A stretch of DNA of 64,000 bases from Chloroflexota bacterium. Lineage in GTDB: Bacteria > Chloroflexota > UBA11872. A model generated the notes under the pieces. That model was not told where the DNA came from. It saw nothing but the letters and a program-made list of their open reading frames with translations, and did not search any database. The position numbers and the translations under genes are program-made. Below are positions 9,075 through 16,600 of the stretch, piece by piece. Position 1 is the stretch's first letter. Each line of letters opens with the position of its first letter. The stretch covers positions 62,001 through 126,000 of the forward strand of contig JAJDZU010000009.1 of NCBI GenBank assembly GCA_022824495.1. Reading direction: 5' to 3'.

Positions 9075-9269
9075 AACGAGGAAGAAAAGGGCCGAAGCAC
9101 CGATTGTGAAGTTGAACGTCAGCCGGTCGACCCCTCGCCGGGCATGAAAGAACGAACTGTCGCTGCCGCCCAAAGCCGAGCCCATCCCCGTGTTCCGCAA
9201 CTGGATCAGAACCGCGGCAATCACGATCACGGAAAGCACCAACTGGGCAAGCTGCAACGGCGCATTCAT
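9048..9269 (-). CDS. secG: Preprotein translocase subunit SecG
   Basis: Small inner-membrane subunit of the SecYEG channel, 73 residues from the ATG at 9269. Two membrane helices (AQLVLSVIVIAAVLIQL and GASALFFLVSILAAVL) flank the conserved cytoplasmic loop GMGSALGGSDSSFFHARRGVDRLT, which is diagnostic for SecG. It lies four bases downstream of pdxA on the same strand, so it is probably co-transcribed with the catabolic genes upstream. Its 3' end overlaps the end of the nuclease gene. Confidence 0.93.
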   Translation of the reverse strand: MNAPLQLAQLVLSVIVIAAVLIQLRNTGMGSALGGSDSSFFHARRGVDRLTFNFTIGASALFFLVSILAAVLQ

Positions 9270-9273
9270 CAGA

Positions 9274-10302
9274 TCAGGCAGTCTCCGGGGCCGCCGCGCG
9301 TCCGGTACTAACGGCCATGGTGGCGGCAGTCTCAATGGCCATCTCCATACTATCCGCCCGCGCGATGCCCTGCCCGGCAATATCGAATGCCGTGCCATGG
9401 TCGACACTCGTCCGGATGATGGGCAAACCGACCGACACGTTGATGCCGTCAAAGAACCCGGCCACCTTCACCGCCACGTGTCCCTGGTCGTGATACATCG
9501 CCACCACCCCATCGAACGCCCCGTTACGCGCCCTGTTGAACACGGTGTCGCCCGGCTCGGGCCCCGTCACGTCCAGACCGTCGTTGCGCGCGTCTTGAAT
9601 GGCCGGCCGAATGAACGCGTCATCCTCGTGGCCGAATAGACCGCCCTCGCCCGCGTGCGGATTCAGACCGCAGACGGCCAGGCGCGGGCGCTCGATGGCC
9701 ATCATCCGCAGCGTCTCGTCCAGCAGGCCAATCACGTGTCGCACGTTTTCCCGCGTCACCCGGTCAATGGCCTCGCGAAGCGATACGTGCGTGCTGTTGT
9801 GGATCACCCGCAGGCCCGGTGCCACCAGCAACATGCGCGCGCCGGGCGAGTCCGTCAGGTCGGCCAGCAACTCGGTGTGCCCCGCGTAGTGGTATCCGGC
9901 GGCGTTGATGGCGGCCTTGTTGATCGGTGCGGTGACGATGGCCGCCACGCGGCCGTCCAGTGCCAGTTTCGTCGCCTCGATGACCGCCTCCGCCGCCGCC
10001 GCGCCTGACCTGGCGTCGACCGTCCCTACTGGCGCCTCACTCAGATCGCGTCCCCAGGGGTCATGGACCTGAATTTCATCAATCTCCCGGTCCAACGCGT
10101 CTGGATCCGCGGCGGCGACGTTGACGCCCACCGCACCGGCGGCCCGTTCCATCGTCCGCAAGTTACCCACCACCACGGCGCGGCATACGGCTCGAATCTT
10201 CGAGTTCGCCAGGGCCTTCGCCGTGATCTCGGGACCGACACCCGCCGGATCCCCCATGGTGACGGCGATCAGCGGACGCTGGATGGCAGAACGTGAGGTC
10301 AT
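9274..10302 (-). CDS. pdxA: PdxA-family dehydrogenase, probably PdxA2-type 4-phospho-threonate/erythronate dehydrogenase
   Basis: NAD-dependent metal-requiring dehydrogenase of 342 residues starting MTSRSAIQRP. Visible family motifs are TMGDPAGVGPEI, TAPINKAAI, the metal-binding histidines in YHYAGHTE and MYHDQGHVAVK, and GTAFDIAGQG. PdxA itself acts in vitamin B6 synthesis, but the 4-base overlap with a DUF1537 kinase gene points to the PdxA2 role: oxidation and decarboxylation of 4-phosphorylated four-carbon acids to dihydroxyacetone phosphate. That assignment follows the known PdxA2-DtnK pairing and is inferred from context, not residues. The upstream kinase and LarA homologue belong to the same run of genes. 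Confidence 0.88.
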   Translation of the reverse strand: MTSRSAIQRPLIAVTMGDPAGVGPEITAKALANSKIRAVCRAVVVGNLRTMERAAGAVGVNVAAADPDALDREIDEIQVHDPWGRDLSEAPVGTVDARSGAAAAEAVIEATKLALDGRVAAIVTAPINKAAINAAGYHYAGHTELLADLTDSPGARMLLVAPGLRVIHNSTHVSLREAIDRVTRENVRHVIGLLDETLRMMAIERPRLAVCGLNPHAGEGGLFGHEDDAFIRPAIQDARNDGLDVTGPEPGDTVFNRARNGAFDGVVAMYHDQGHVAVKVAGFFDGINVSVGLPIIRTSVDHGTAFDIAGQGIARADSMEMAIETAATMAVSTGRAAAPETA

Positions 10303-11528
10303 GCGGCTTGGCTCACCTTGGAGGAAAGGCTTCGAAAGGCGGTCGTCAGCGCCTCGGGATCTCCCATATTCCCACCCTTGGTCACCACAGACGCCACCCG
10401 GCCAGTGCCGCGCAGGGCATGCCCGCCGGGCACGCCCCACTCGATCTCCCCCAGAACCTCGATCGCATCAACCTCCAGCGCGTCCAGCGCGGCGCGTGCG
10501 GTATCCCCGCCGGTGAGAATCAGTCCCGGCTGATCGACGGCGTCAACGATGGCTCGGCAAAGATCGCCGACGCACCGTAACTGCTGACGGCGTTCCTCCG
10601 GCCGCGGCGCCGTTCCTTCAAGCGTCGTGTTGAAGATTGTCATCCGGTCGTTCGACTGGTTGAGGCGAATCTCTCGAATTGCGGCTTCGATGTCCGCTCC
10701 GCTTTGAATTCGCATGCGCTGAGCCGATCCGTTGACCAGCGTGCGCTCGACCTGCATCTCCGTATGCGCGCTCGGCGTGCCCACCACGGCCGCCACGAAC
10801 GCCGATCGTCCCAGAGCCTCAGGCTTGGCTGAACCTCGATCCGGCCGCGCCAGGAATTCGGCGAGCCCGGCCGAGCCCGCGCTGATTCGCCCGCCGGCCC
10901 ACACGCCAAGCCCCGACGCTATCGCTTGCAAGTCATCGTCGGTCTCGACATCGGGCGCCACGACCTCAACGCCATTTCGGCGTGCCCTGGTCAGCACGCC
11001 TACCAGCGCCTCCTGGCCTCCGCGCACAACATCCAGCGGCACACCCTCAGCCATCAGGCCGCCGCTGTCCCGCAGCAGGGTTGGGATATGCGACTCCACA
11101 ACCGGAGTCAGCGGATCGCGTCCCGGCGCGGCCTCCGCAACGGGTACGCCGTCCAGCCGGTGTATTCCATCGATCGTCGTGCGGCCGCCGGTCGGATAGG
11201 CGGGCGCAAACACCAGCGGACCCGCACCAGCGGTGTCGCAGAGCGCCAGTAGCTCGGCACCAATATTCCCGCGCAGCAGCGAGTCGGTCTTCTTATAGAT
11301 CCGTGCCGACGCTCTGTCTTGCAGCGCCTGATACGCGTCCTTCACGCTCTCGGCGGCGCTGGCGGCCGCAACGTGCCTGGATTCGGTGCTCATGGCTACC
11401 ACCGTTCCGCGCGACGGCCAGACCCCGGGACGGGTCGAAACCATGGTCTGCTGGCCGGCCTTCCGGAATTGCAGCGCGGTATCTAGTGCTCCGGTCAGGT
11501 CGTCGGCAATAACGGCCCAACGTTCCAC
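10299..11528 (-). CDS. Four-carbon acid sugar kinase family protein (DUF1537)
   Basis: Kinase of 409 residues with GTG start. Conserved features are the N-terminal WAVIADDLTGALDTA, the IYKKTDSLLRGNIG substrate-binding segment, AFVAAVVGTPSAHTEMQVE and the C-terminal ATP-site motif LILTGGDTARAALDAL. Members of this family phosphorylate D-threonate, L-threonate, D-erythronate or related acids at C4. It overlaps pdxA by 4 bases (ATGA) and follows the LarA homologue after 3 bases, so the three are translationally linked. Which acid is used cannot be told from the sequence. Confidence 0.9.
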   Translation of the reverse strand: MERWAVIADDLTGALDTALQFRKAGQQTMVSTRPGVWPSRGTVVAMSTESRHVAAASAAESVKDAYQALQDRASARIYKKTDSLLRGNIGAELLALCDTAGAGPLVFAPAYPTGGRTTIDGIHRLDGVPVAEAAPGRDPLTPVVESHIPTLLRDSGGLMAEGVPLDVVRGGQEALVGVLTRARRNGVEVVAPDVETDDDLQAIASGLGVWAGGRISAGSAGLAEFLARPDRGSAKPEALGRSAFVAAVVGTPSAHTEMQVERTLVNGSAQRMRIQSGADIEAAIREIRLNQSNDRMTIFNTTLEGTAPRPEERRQQLRCVGDLCRAIVDAVDQPGLILTGGDTARAALDALEVDAIEVLGEIEWGVPGGHALRGTGRVASVVTKGGNMGDPEALTTAFRSLSSKVSQAA

Positions 11529-11531
11529 GCC

Positions 11532-12797
11532 TCAGGCCACCAGCGGCAGCGTGTCCGGTGCGTGCGTCAAAACGCCCACCTGCGGCGCGGTGCCGCTCGT
11601 TCGTGCCAGGGCCGACAGCGCGGTCTCCACGTCCGCCGTCGTTTCGAACCCAAGCGCCGCCGCCTCGTGCGGCGCGATCCCGTCCGACACCAGCACCACG
11701 CGAGCATATTCCCGAACCCTGGCCCAGGCCACGGCGAGCGACGCCGCCACGCGGTCGTCGATTTCGTTGCGTTCATATCGTCGCAACAACTCTTCCGCTG
11801 GCTGCGCCGTGTACTCGAGCATGTCCGGGTGCGTCACGGCCACCCCTTCGGGGCACGGCGTAACAACGATGATGGTTCCGCCCGGCCGCACCATCAGCAT
11901 CGCCGGATACAGGCTCTTGTGCGCCTGCCAGAACTCGATGTCGCACGGATGCGACCCGGCCACCACCGCGTCCAGCCCGGCCGGCGCGCGCACGCCGTAG
12001 ATGCGACGGGCGTCCTCGACGGCCCGTCGGTACGTAGGCCGCGTCGCGCCAAAGCGAGCGGTCACGATCCGCCCGTCGGCGTTCAGCGTCACGTTCAACA
12101 CGTGCTTCATGCCGCAGCGCTCGGCAATCAGCTCCATCTCGGCCCGTACCGGCGTGTCGACCCGGCCCAGCAACGGCGTCCGCGCCCTGGCGCTGAACAT
12201 GTGCGTGGCCGCCGTCGTGGCCGCGCCCGAAACTCCCGGCTGCACGATCTTGGCGCCCGCCGAGAACCCGGCAATGTGGTGAGGCACCACGGCGCCGGTC
12301 CCAATCACGATGTCGGCCTCGAAAAGGTGCTCGTTGACCTCGATCGGCGTCCCGCTCGGCGTCACTCCCAGGTCGCGCAAGGGCGCCGTGCGGTGGTCGT
12401 GCTGCGTCACTCGTACCCGCGCCAGCACCTCGTCCCCGACCTTGTGCGTGATCTCGGCCTCCGTCATCGGCCGGTGCGTGCCCAGGGCGATCATCACCAG
12501 GATGTCGTCCGCCGCTATTCCCGCCGTCTCCAGGTCGTCCAGGATCGGCGGCAGCAACAGGTCCGCCGGCGTCTCCCGCGTGATGTCGTCGATCAGCACA
12601 AGAGCTCGAGACTTGCCGCGAGCCGCCTCGCGCAGCGGCGCCGACCCTATCGGGCTGTCCAGCGCCTCCCGGATCAGCGCCTGGGGAGCGAGCGCCGGCG
12701 GAGTCGGACGCGGCGTGTAAATCCCCGCCAGGTCCACCCCGGCTGCGCGGACAGCCAGAGACTCTTCACCGTACGGCAGGTCAAATCTGCGGATCAT
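11532..12797 (-). CDS. larA: LarA-family nickel-pincer racemase/epimerase
   Basis: LarA homologue (DUF2088), 421 residues. Lactate racemase uses a nickel pincer nucleotide to move a hydride at the alpha carbon of 2-hydroxy acids. The catalytic and cofactor residues appear conserved: GTHRP with the first His, then GAVVPHHIAGFSAGAKIVQPG with the catalytic His and the cofactor-linked Lys. Family members act on lactate, malate and sugar acids. Placement directly before a DUF1537 kinase and PdxA suggests a C2 epimerisation of a four-carbon acid sugar. The cofactor-making genes larB, larC and larE are not in the window. An FAH-family gene precedes it by 21 bases. Confidence 0.85.
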   Translation of the reverse strand: MIRRFDLPYGEESLAVRAAGVDLAGIYTPRPTPPALAPQALIREALDSPIGSAPLREAARGKSRALVLIDDITRETPADLLLPPILDDLETAGIAADDILVMIALGTHRPMTEAEITHKVGDEVLARVRVTQHDHRTAPLRDLGVTPSGTPIEVNEHLFEADIVIGTGAVVPHHIAGFSAGAKIVQPGVSGAATTAATHMFSARARTPLLGRVDTPVRAEMELIAERCGMKHVLNVTLNADGRIVTARFGATRPTYRRAVEDARRIYGVRAPAGLDAVVAGSHPCDIEFWQAHKSLYPAMLMVRPGGTIIVVTPCPEGVAVTHPDMLEYTAQPAEELLRRYERNEIDDRVAASLAVAWARVREYARVVLVSDGIAPHEAAALGFETTADVETALSALARTSGTAPQVGVLTHAPDTLPLVA

Positions 12798-12818
12798 GCC
12801 GCTGCCACCGGTGGCCCG

Positions 12819-13643
12819 CTAGGCGGCCACCACCGGATTGCTCAGCACCCCCACGCCTTCCACCTCGATGTCGATCACGTCGCCCGGCGACAGCGCCGAC
12901 GGCCCGGCGCACGTGCCCGTGTAGATGCAGTCGCCCGGCCTAAGCGTCACACCCTGCGAGGTGTAGGCAATCAAGGCGGCCACGCCGAACAGCAGATCGT
13001 CCGTGCTGCTGTGCTGCTTCACCTCGCCATTCAGCCTGGCCATGATCTCCAGGTTGGTCGGGTCCAGGTCGGTCGCGATGCAAGGCCCGAGCGGGGCAAA
13101 CGTATCCATCCCCTTGCTCATCAGCAGCACGCCGGTCGCCATTTCCTTCACCTGCAGGCCGCGTGCGCTGACATCGTTGCCGCAGCTGTAGCCCAGCACG
13201 TAGTCCAGCGCTTCGTCCTCCGAGACGTTTCGACAGGTCTTCCCGATCACCGCTACCAGTTCGGCCTCGTAATGCACCTCGCCGAATGGGTCTTTCTGCA
13301 GGTCCGGATCGTTCATCGACTGCGTGAAGTTCGCCGGGTCCGGCAGCACGATCGGCGCGCCTGGGCCGGTGATGGCGGAGTTGGGCTTCATGAAGAGCAT
13401 CGGGAACTTCGGAATCGCGTCTTCGTCGTGGCCCTCCAGGATGTGCGCCAGGTAGTTGGCCCCAACGGCGATCACGTTGCCGGGATCCACCGGCGCCAGC
13501 AGTTCCAGATCATCCACCGTGCCGACCTGCGCCCCCACCTCGTAGTCGCCGAACATGTCGCCGCTGACGGCGTAGACGGCGCCCGACTCCTTCAGAGAGC
13601 CAAGGGCCGGCCCGGATTCAGTCGCGTAACGAACGAATTTCAT
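12819..13643 (-). CDS. Fumarylacetoacetate hydrolase (FAH) family protein
   Basis: Protein of 274 residues with the FAH/MhpD fold: a short N-terminal domain, then NVIAVGANYLAHILE, the metal-binding acidic cluster in HYEAELVAVIGK, YSCGNDVSARGLQ, and the C-terminal TGTCAGPSALSPGDVIDIEVEGVG. Family members cleave or decarboxylate beta-diketo and oxo acids, hydrate dienoates, or hydrolyse acylpyruvates. Located between an alpha/beta hydrolase and LarA on the same strand, it probably acts in the same catabolic unit on a sugar-acid or oxo-acid intermediate. The exact reaction is unknown. Confidence 0.87.
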   Translation of the reverse strand: MKFVRYATESGPALGSLKESGAVYAVSGDMFGDYEVGAQVGTVDDLELLAPVDPGNVIAVGANYLAHILEGHDEDAIPKFPMLFMKPNSAITGPGAPIVLPDPANFTQSMNDPDLQKDPFGEVHYEAELVAVIGKTCRNVSEDEALDYVLGYSCGNDVSARGLQVKEMATGVLLMSKGMDTFAPLGPCIATDLDPTNLEIMARLNGEVKQHSSTDDLLFGVAALIAYTSQGVTLRPGDCIYTGTCAGPSALSPGDVIDIEVEGVGVLSNPVVAA

Positions 13644-13703
13644 ACCGAGGATCCGTCGTGTGGTGCGCGTGTTAGCGGGAAGGCTAGCACTACCTGTTCG
13701 CGG

Positions 13704-14480
13704 TCAGAGGCCGAGGAACCGCACCAGTTCGGACCGCAACTCGTCGGGCGCTTCCAGGCTCGGCCAGTGGCCGACACCCGGCGTCGATACCACCTCTGCG
13801 CCGGCCAGTCGGGCGGCCAGGATCTGCAGGTCGTTCTCGCTTACCAGCGGATCGTCTGAGCCGCGTACGAGCAGCGTGGGCGCCTCGATCGCGCAGGCTT
13901 CCTCCAGCAACACCCGTCGAGCGCTGCTCGCGAAACAGCCGGAAACCACCTCCGCGTCCACCTCGGCCGCGGCGTCGCGCATGGCGTCAAAGTGCGCCTC
14001 GGCCAGGTCCTCAACCAGGCCTGCGCGAAGCCAGTCCTCGGCCGTGCCGGTGTCCCATCCAGCCTCGGTGATTCTGTCCCGTCGCCCTAGTGTTGCCGCC
14101 GGATTGTTGTCGAATCCGGCGGTCGAAACGAGCGCCAGCTTGGTCACATGGCTCGGAAAGCGAGCGGCAAATGCCAGGGCCGCCAACCCACCATAGGCGT
14201 GTCCCACGATTGCCAGGGGCTCGGTCTGACCCTGCGCGTGCAGCACGCGATGCACCAGGGTTGCCGAGTCGTCGACCGAGCCTGTCGCATTCCCGCGTTC
14301 ACTCTTGCCGAAACCGGGAAGGTCCAGCACATACGCGCGGCACGTTTCGGCCAGACCTTGGGTGACTAGGTCCCACGCGGCCCCGCCCGGCCCGACGCCG
14401 TGGATGAACAACACGACGGTGCTGCCGGTACCGCGCACGTCCAGCGAGACGCTGCGGTTGTCGACCGTTACCAGGGGCAT
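13704..14480 (-). CDS. Alpha/beta hydrolase fold protein with Ala at the nucleophile position
   Basis: Alpha/beta hydrolase of 258 residues. The oxyanion-hole motif FIHGVGPGG, the DLPGFGKSE loop, the catalytic Asp region VRGSDDPLV and the catalytic His in GVGHWPSLE are all present. The nucleophile elbow, however, reads GHAYGG where GHSxGG is expected: residue 95 is Ala, encoded by GCC. Without Ser, Cys or Asp, ordinary ester hydrolysis is unlikely; it may be a cofactor-free lyase/oxygenase, a binding protein, or carry a sequence error (TCC would restore Ser). It lies four bases downstream of the hpt gene and 60 bases before the FAH gene. Confidence 0.88.
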   Translation of the reverse strand: MPLVTVDNRSVSLDVRGTGSTVVLFIHGVGPGGAAWDLVTQGLAETCRAYVLDLPGFGKSERGNATGSVDDSATLVHRVLHAQGQTEPLAIVGHAYGGLAALAFAARFPSHVTKLALVSTAGFDNNPAATLGRRDRITEAGWDTGTAEDWLRAGLVEDLAEAHFDAMRDAAAEVDAEVVSGCFASSARRVLLEEACAIEAPTLLVRGSDDPLVSENDLQILAARLAGAEVVSTPGVGHWPSLEAPDELRSELVRFLGL

Positions 14481-14484
14481 TGAG

Positions 14485-15087
14485 CTATGACTCGCCTTTC
14501 AAATCCGGGGTGTCGGCGTTCGCAATATACGGCAGTCCGCGAAAGCGCCCGTCCAAGTCGAGCCCGTAGCCAACCACGAATATGTCCTCGATCTCAAAGC
14601 CAATCCATCGCGGCGTGACTTCAACGACGCGTCGCGATGGCTTGTCCAGCAACGTCACCACCTCGATCGAACGTGGGCCGTGGGATTCCAGCAACGCCAG
14701 CGCGGCTGCCGCCGTGCGGCCGGTATCCACGATGTCCTCGACGACTAGCACATCCCGACCGGCGATGTCGCCGTCCACGTCCTTGACGACCTGCACCTGT
14801 CCGCTCGACTCGCGACCGTCGTACGAAGCGAGCGCCAGCGACTCCACTTGATGCGCTGGAGTCAGGGCCCGCGCGAGATCGGCGGCGAAGATGAACGCCC
14901 CGTGCAGCACCAGCACCAACACGGGCTCGCGGTCCGTGTAAGCCGCGGAGATTTCCGCGCCAAGCCCACGAACGCGTCGTGCAATGGCGTCGGCGGAAAT
15001 CACCGTCGGCAACGGCGCGCCGGACTTTTCGCCCGCCGGTGCATTAGCCAATGTCACGAGATCCCGAGACGCTTCGGTGAGTTGCAA
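14485..15087 (-). CDS. hpt: Hypoxanthine phosphoribosyltransferase
   Basis: Purine salvage enzyme converting hypoxanthine or guanine plus PRPP to IMP or GMP. The family signatures are VLHGAFIFAADLARAL, the PRPP-binding loop VLVVEDIVDTGRTAAA and FEIEDIFVVGYGLD near the C-terminus, which binds the base. The TTG at 15087 gives 200 residues; the GTG at 15003 would give 172, close to the usual 175-185, so the start is not settled. Neither has a clear ribosome-binding site. It is divergent from the uracil-DNA glycosylase gene and heads the minus-strand run that ends with secG. Confidence 0.9.
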   Translation of the reverse strand: MQLTEASRDLVTLANAPAGEKSGAPLPTVISADAIARRVRGLGAEISAAYTDREPVLVLVLHGAFIFAADLARALTPAHQVESLALASYDGRESSGQVQVVKDVDGDIAGRDVLVVEDIVDTGRTAAAALALLESHGPRSIEVVTLLDKPSRRVVEVTPRWIGFEIEDIFVVGYGLDLDGRFRGLPYIANADTPDLKGES

Positions 15088-15185
15088 ACCGTTTGGTTCA
15101 ATGGCGATCTCCGAAAAGTGTGCGGAGTCTTGCCGTGGTGCCGCAAACGCCTTGCCGAAGCTCAGCCGGCGAATGCGCGGAATCC

Positions 15186-15725
15186 GTGCCCACGCTGCCG
15201 GACTACCTCGCGCCCGGCCTCGACATCCTGCTGGTTGGCATCAATCCCGGCGCGTATTCCGTTCGGGCCGGCCACTACTACGCCAGGCCCGGCAACCGCT
15301 TCTGGAACGCCGCCAATCAGGCGGGCCTGTTCGGCGAGCCCTTGGGGCCTGAAACCGATGCCCGCGTCCTTGAGTTCGGCATCGGACTCACCGATGTCGT
15401 CAAGCGCCCGACCCCCACGGCGAAGGACCTTCGAGCCGCCGACTACCGCCGCTGGGTGCCGGTCCTCACGGAGAAGATCAGGCGCTTCGGGCCCTGCATC
15501 GTCTGCTTTCAGGGCATCGGCGGCTACCGCAACTACCTCAGGTATGGCGAGGGCCTCTCCGCACCGCCGCGTCTCAGGCCGGGCCGCCAGGCCCGCGCGC
15601 TGGAATCGTCAGTGGTGTTCCTGGTTCCCAGCCCCAGCGGTTTGAACACGCGCTACTCGTTTGAAGACCTCGTCCGCTGCTACCGACGGCTTGGAGCATT
15701 GCGGGACGAACTCAACAGCGTGTAA
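15186..15725 (+). CDS. mug: Mismatch-specific uracil-DNA glycosylase (Mug/TDG family)
   Basis: Single-domain DNA repair glycosylase that removes uracil or related bases from G:U/T mismatches. The first active-site motif, LLVGINPGAYS, contains the catalytic Asn; the NRFWNAANQAGL segment and the second motif VPSPSGLNTRYS, which inserts into DNA, are typical of Mug. The GTG at 15186 is preferred because it puts the protein start right before LPDYLAPGLDILLVG as in relatives; a TTG at 15093 would add 31 unrelated residues. The gene is divergent from hpt and convergent with the small membrane protein gene at 15750. Confidence 0.87.
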   Translation: MPTLPDYLAPGLDILLVGINPGAYSVRAGHYYARPGNRFWNAANQAGLFGEPLGPETDARVLEFGIGLTDVVKRPTPTAKDLRAADYRRWVPVLTEKIRRFGPCIVCFQGIGGYRNYLRYGEGLSAPPRLRPGRQARALESSVVFLVPSPSGLNTRYSFEDLVRCYRRLGALRDELNSV

Positions 15726-15749
15726 GCAACGTCCTCGGCTGCCTGCCGT

Positions 15750-16064
15750 TTAGCCTCCGCCGACCCCGGCCGTGCGTTTCAGATCTTCCAGCGCGCGCCG
15801 CGCCTGCTCTAGTGTGGATCGCGCCGCTGCCCGCCCGCGGTGGTATTGGATGATTGGCGGCAGAACACGCGTCTCGACAATCGAGTCCACGCGCTTGTTT
15901 GTCCGCTCCAGCTTCGCGGCGGTCCGTCGCAGTCCGCGCCGTACGTTCACCGTGGCTTCAACGATGGCGATGGCCCCAAGAACTCCGGCGACGAACGCCG
16001 CCAGCCCAATAATCAGCCCCTGGACGACCAGGACGATGATCGCAATGTCCCGTGCGGCTTCCAT
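15750..16064 (-). CDS. Small membrane protein with coiled C-terminal tail (DUF948-like)
   Basis: Protein of 104 residues. One long hydrophobic segment (IAIIVLVVQGLIIGLAAFVAGVLGAIAIV) is followed by a basic, heptad-like region (RRGLRRTAAKLERTNKRVDSIVE) and an Arg/Ala-rich helix. It looks like a short anchored coiled-coil protein of the DUF948 type. It is the last of three small membrane genes after the transglutaminase-like gene and overlaps the preceding one by a single base. No function is known. Confidence 0.7.
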   Translation of the reverse strand: MEAARDIAIIVLVVQGLIIGLAAFVAGVLGAIAIVEATVNVRRGLRRTAAKLERTNKRVDSIVETRVLPPIIQYHRGRAAARSTLEQARRALEDLKRTAGVGGG

Positions 16065-16312
16065 CAGCCCCTACCGCGGCGTCCGCGGCCGCGTCGGCGG
16101 CGGCGCCCGCGCGAGCGCTGGGAGCGGCGACGGACGCGTACCTCCGCCTCGTTGGCCGCCCGCTGCGCCGAGTTGCGAATTGCGCTAAACCGTTCCGGCA
16201 GCCCGTCCAAGACCCTCTGCGTGCGCTGCGGCGCGAGGACGGTTCCAATGGCTCCCCCGACAAAGAACCCAATGGCTGCCCCGATAATGACCCAGGTCAA
16301 GGTGGCATCCAC
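16064..16312 (-). CDS. YtxH-like small membrane protein with Arg-rich tail
   Basis: Protein of 82 residues: one glycine-rich membrane helix (WVIIGAAIGFFVGGAIGTVLAPQ) of the YtxH type, a short helical region (RVLDGLPERFSAIRNSAQRAANEAE) and a strikingly arginine/glycine-rich C-terminus with very few other residues. The basic tail could contact nucleic acid, teichoic or phospholipid headgroups, but this is speculation. It is tightly packed between two other small membrane genes, so they probably work together. Confidence 0.72.
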   Translation of the reverse strand: MDATLTWVIIGAAIGFFVGGAIGTVLAPQRTQRVLDGLPERFSAIRNSAQRAANEAEVRVRRRSQRSRGRRRRRGRGRRGRG

Positions 16313-16597
16313 CTAGCTCCACCAGCGGAGCGCCATACGCAGAACGCGACGAAACTTCTTGACCGCGCCGGAGGTTGAACTGGTGCCGTCCTTCACTACG
16401 TCGCTCACGAGTTCCGTGGTGTCTCTGACCGTGTCAACGGTTTCACGCGCTGACTGAATGATTGGCGCAACGTCGGTCCTGATTGCTGCCAATAGACGCC
16501 AGACCAGCATTCCAGTAATGAGAAGCACAAGCGTGGCAACCAGGGCCACTGCCGCCAGCACCACCACCGCGATGTCGCGAACGCCTGCCAGATCCAT
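16313..16597 (-). CDS. Small DUF948-like membrane protein
   Basis: Protein of 94 residues. One hydrophobic helix (IAVVVLAAVALVATLVLLITGMLVWRL) is followed by a polar amphipathic region with regular spacing of hydrophobic residues (VAPIIQSARETVDTVRDTTELVSDVV), as in DUF948 proteins. It begins three bases after the end of the transglutaminase-like gene and is directly followed by the YtxH-like gene, so all belong to one transcript. No function is assigned. Confidence 0.75.
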   Translation of the reverse strand: MDLAGVRDIAVVVLAAVALVATLVLLITGMLVWRLLAAIRTDVAPIIQSARETVDTVRDTTELVSDVVKDGTSSTSGAVKKFRRVLRMALRWWS

Positions 16598-16600
16598 GGG

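Noticed and set aside
11562-13859. Open frame of 765 codons on the plus strand
   Set aside because: Entirely antisense to the LarA homologue and FAH genes; composition (Arg/Gly/Pro-rich, no family motifs) is the GC-driven shadow of the real genes.
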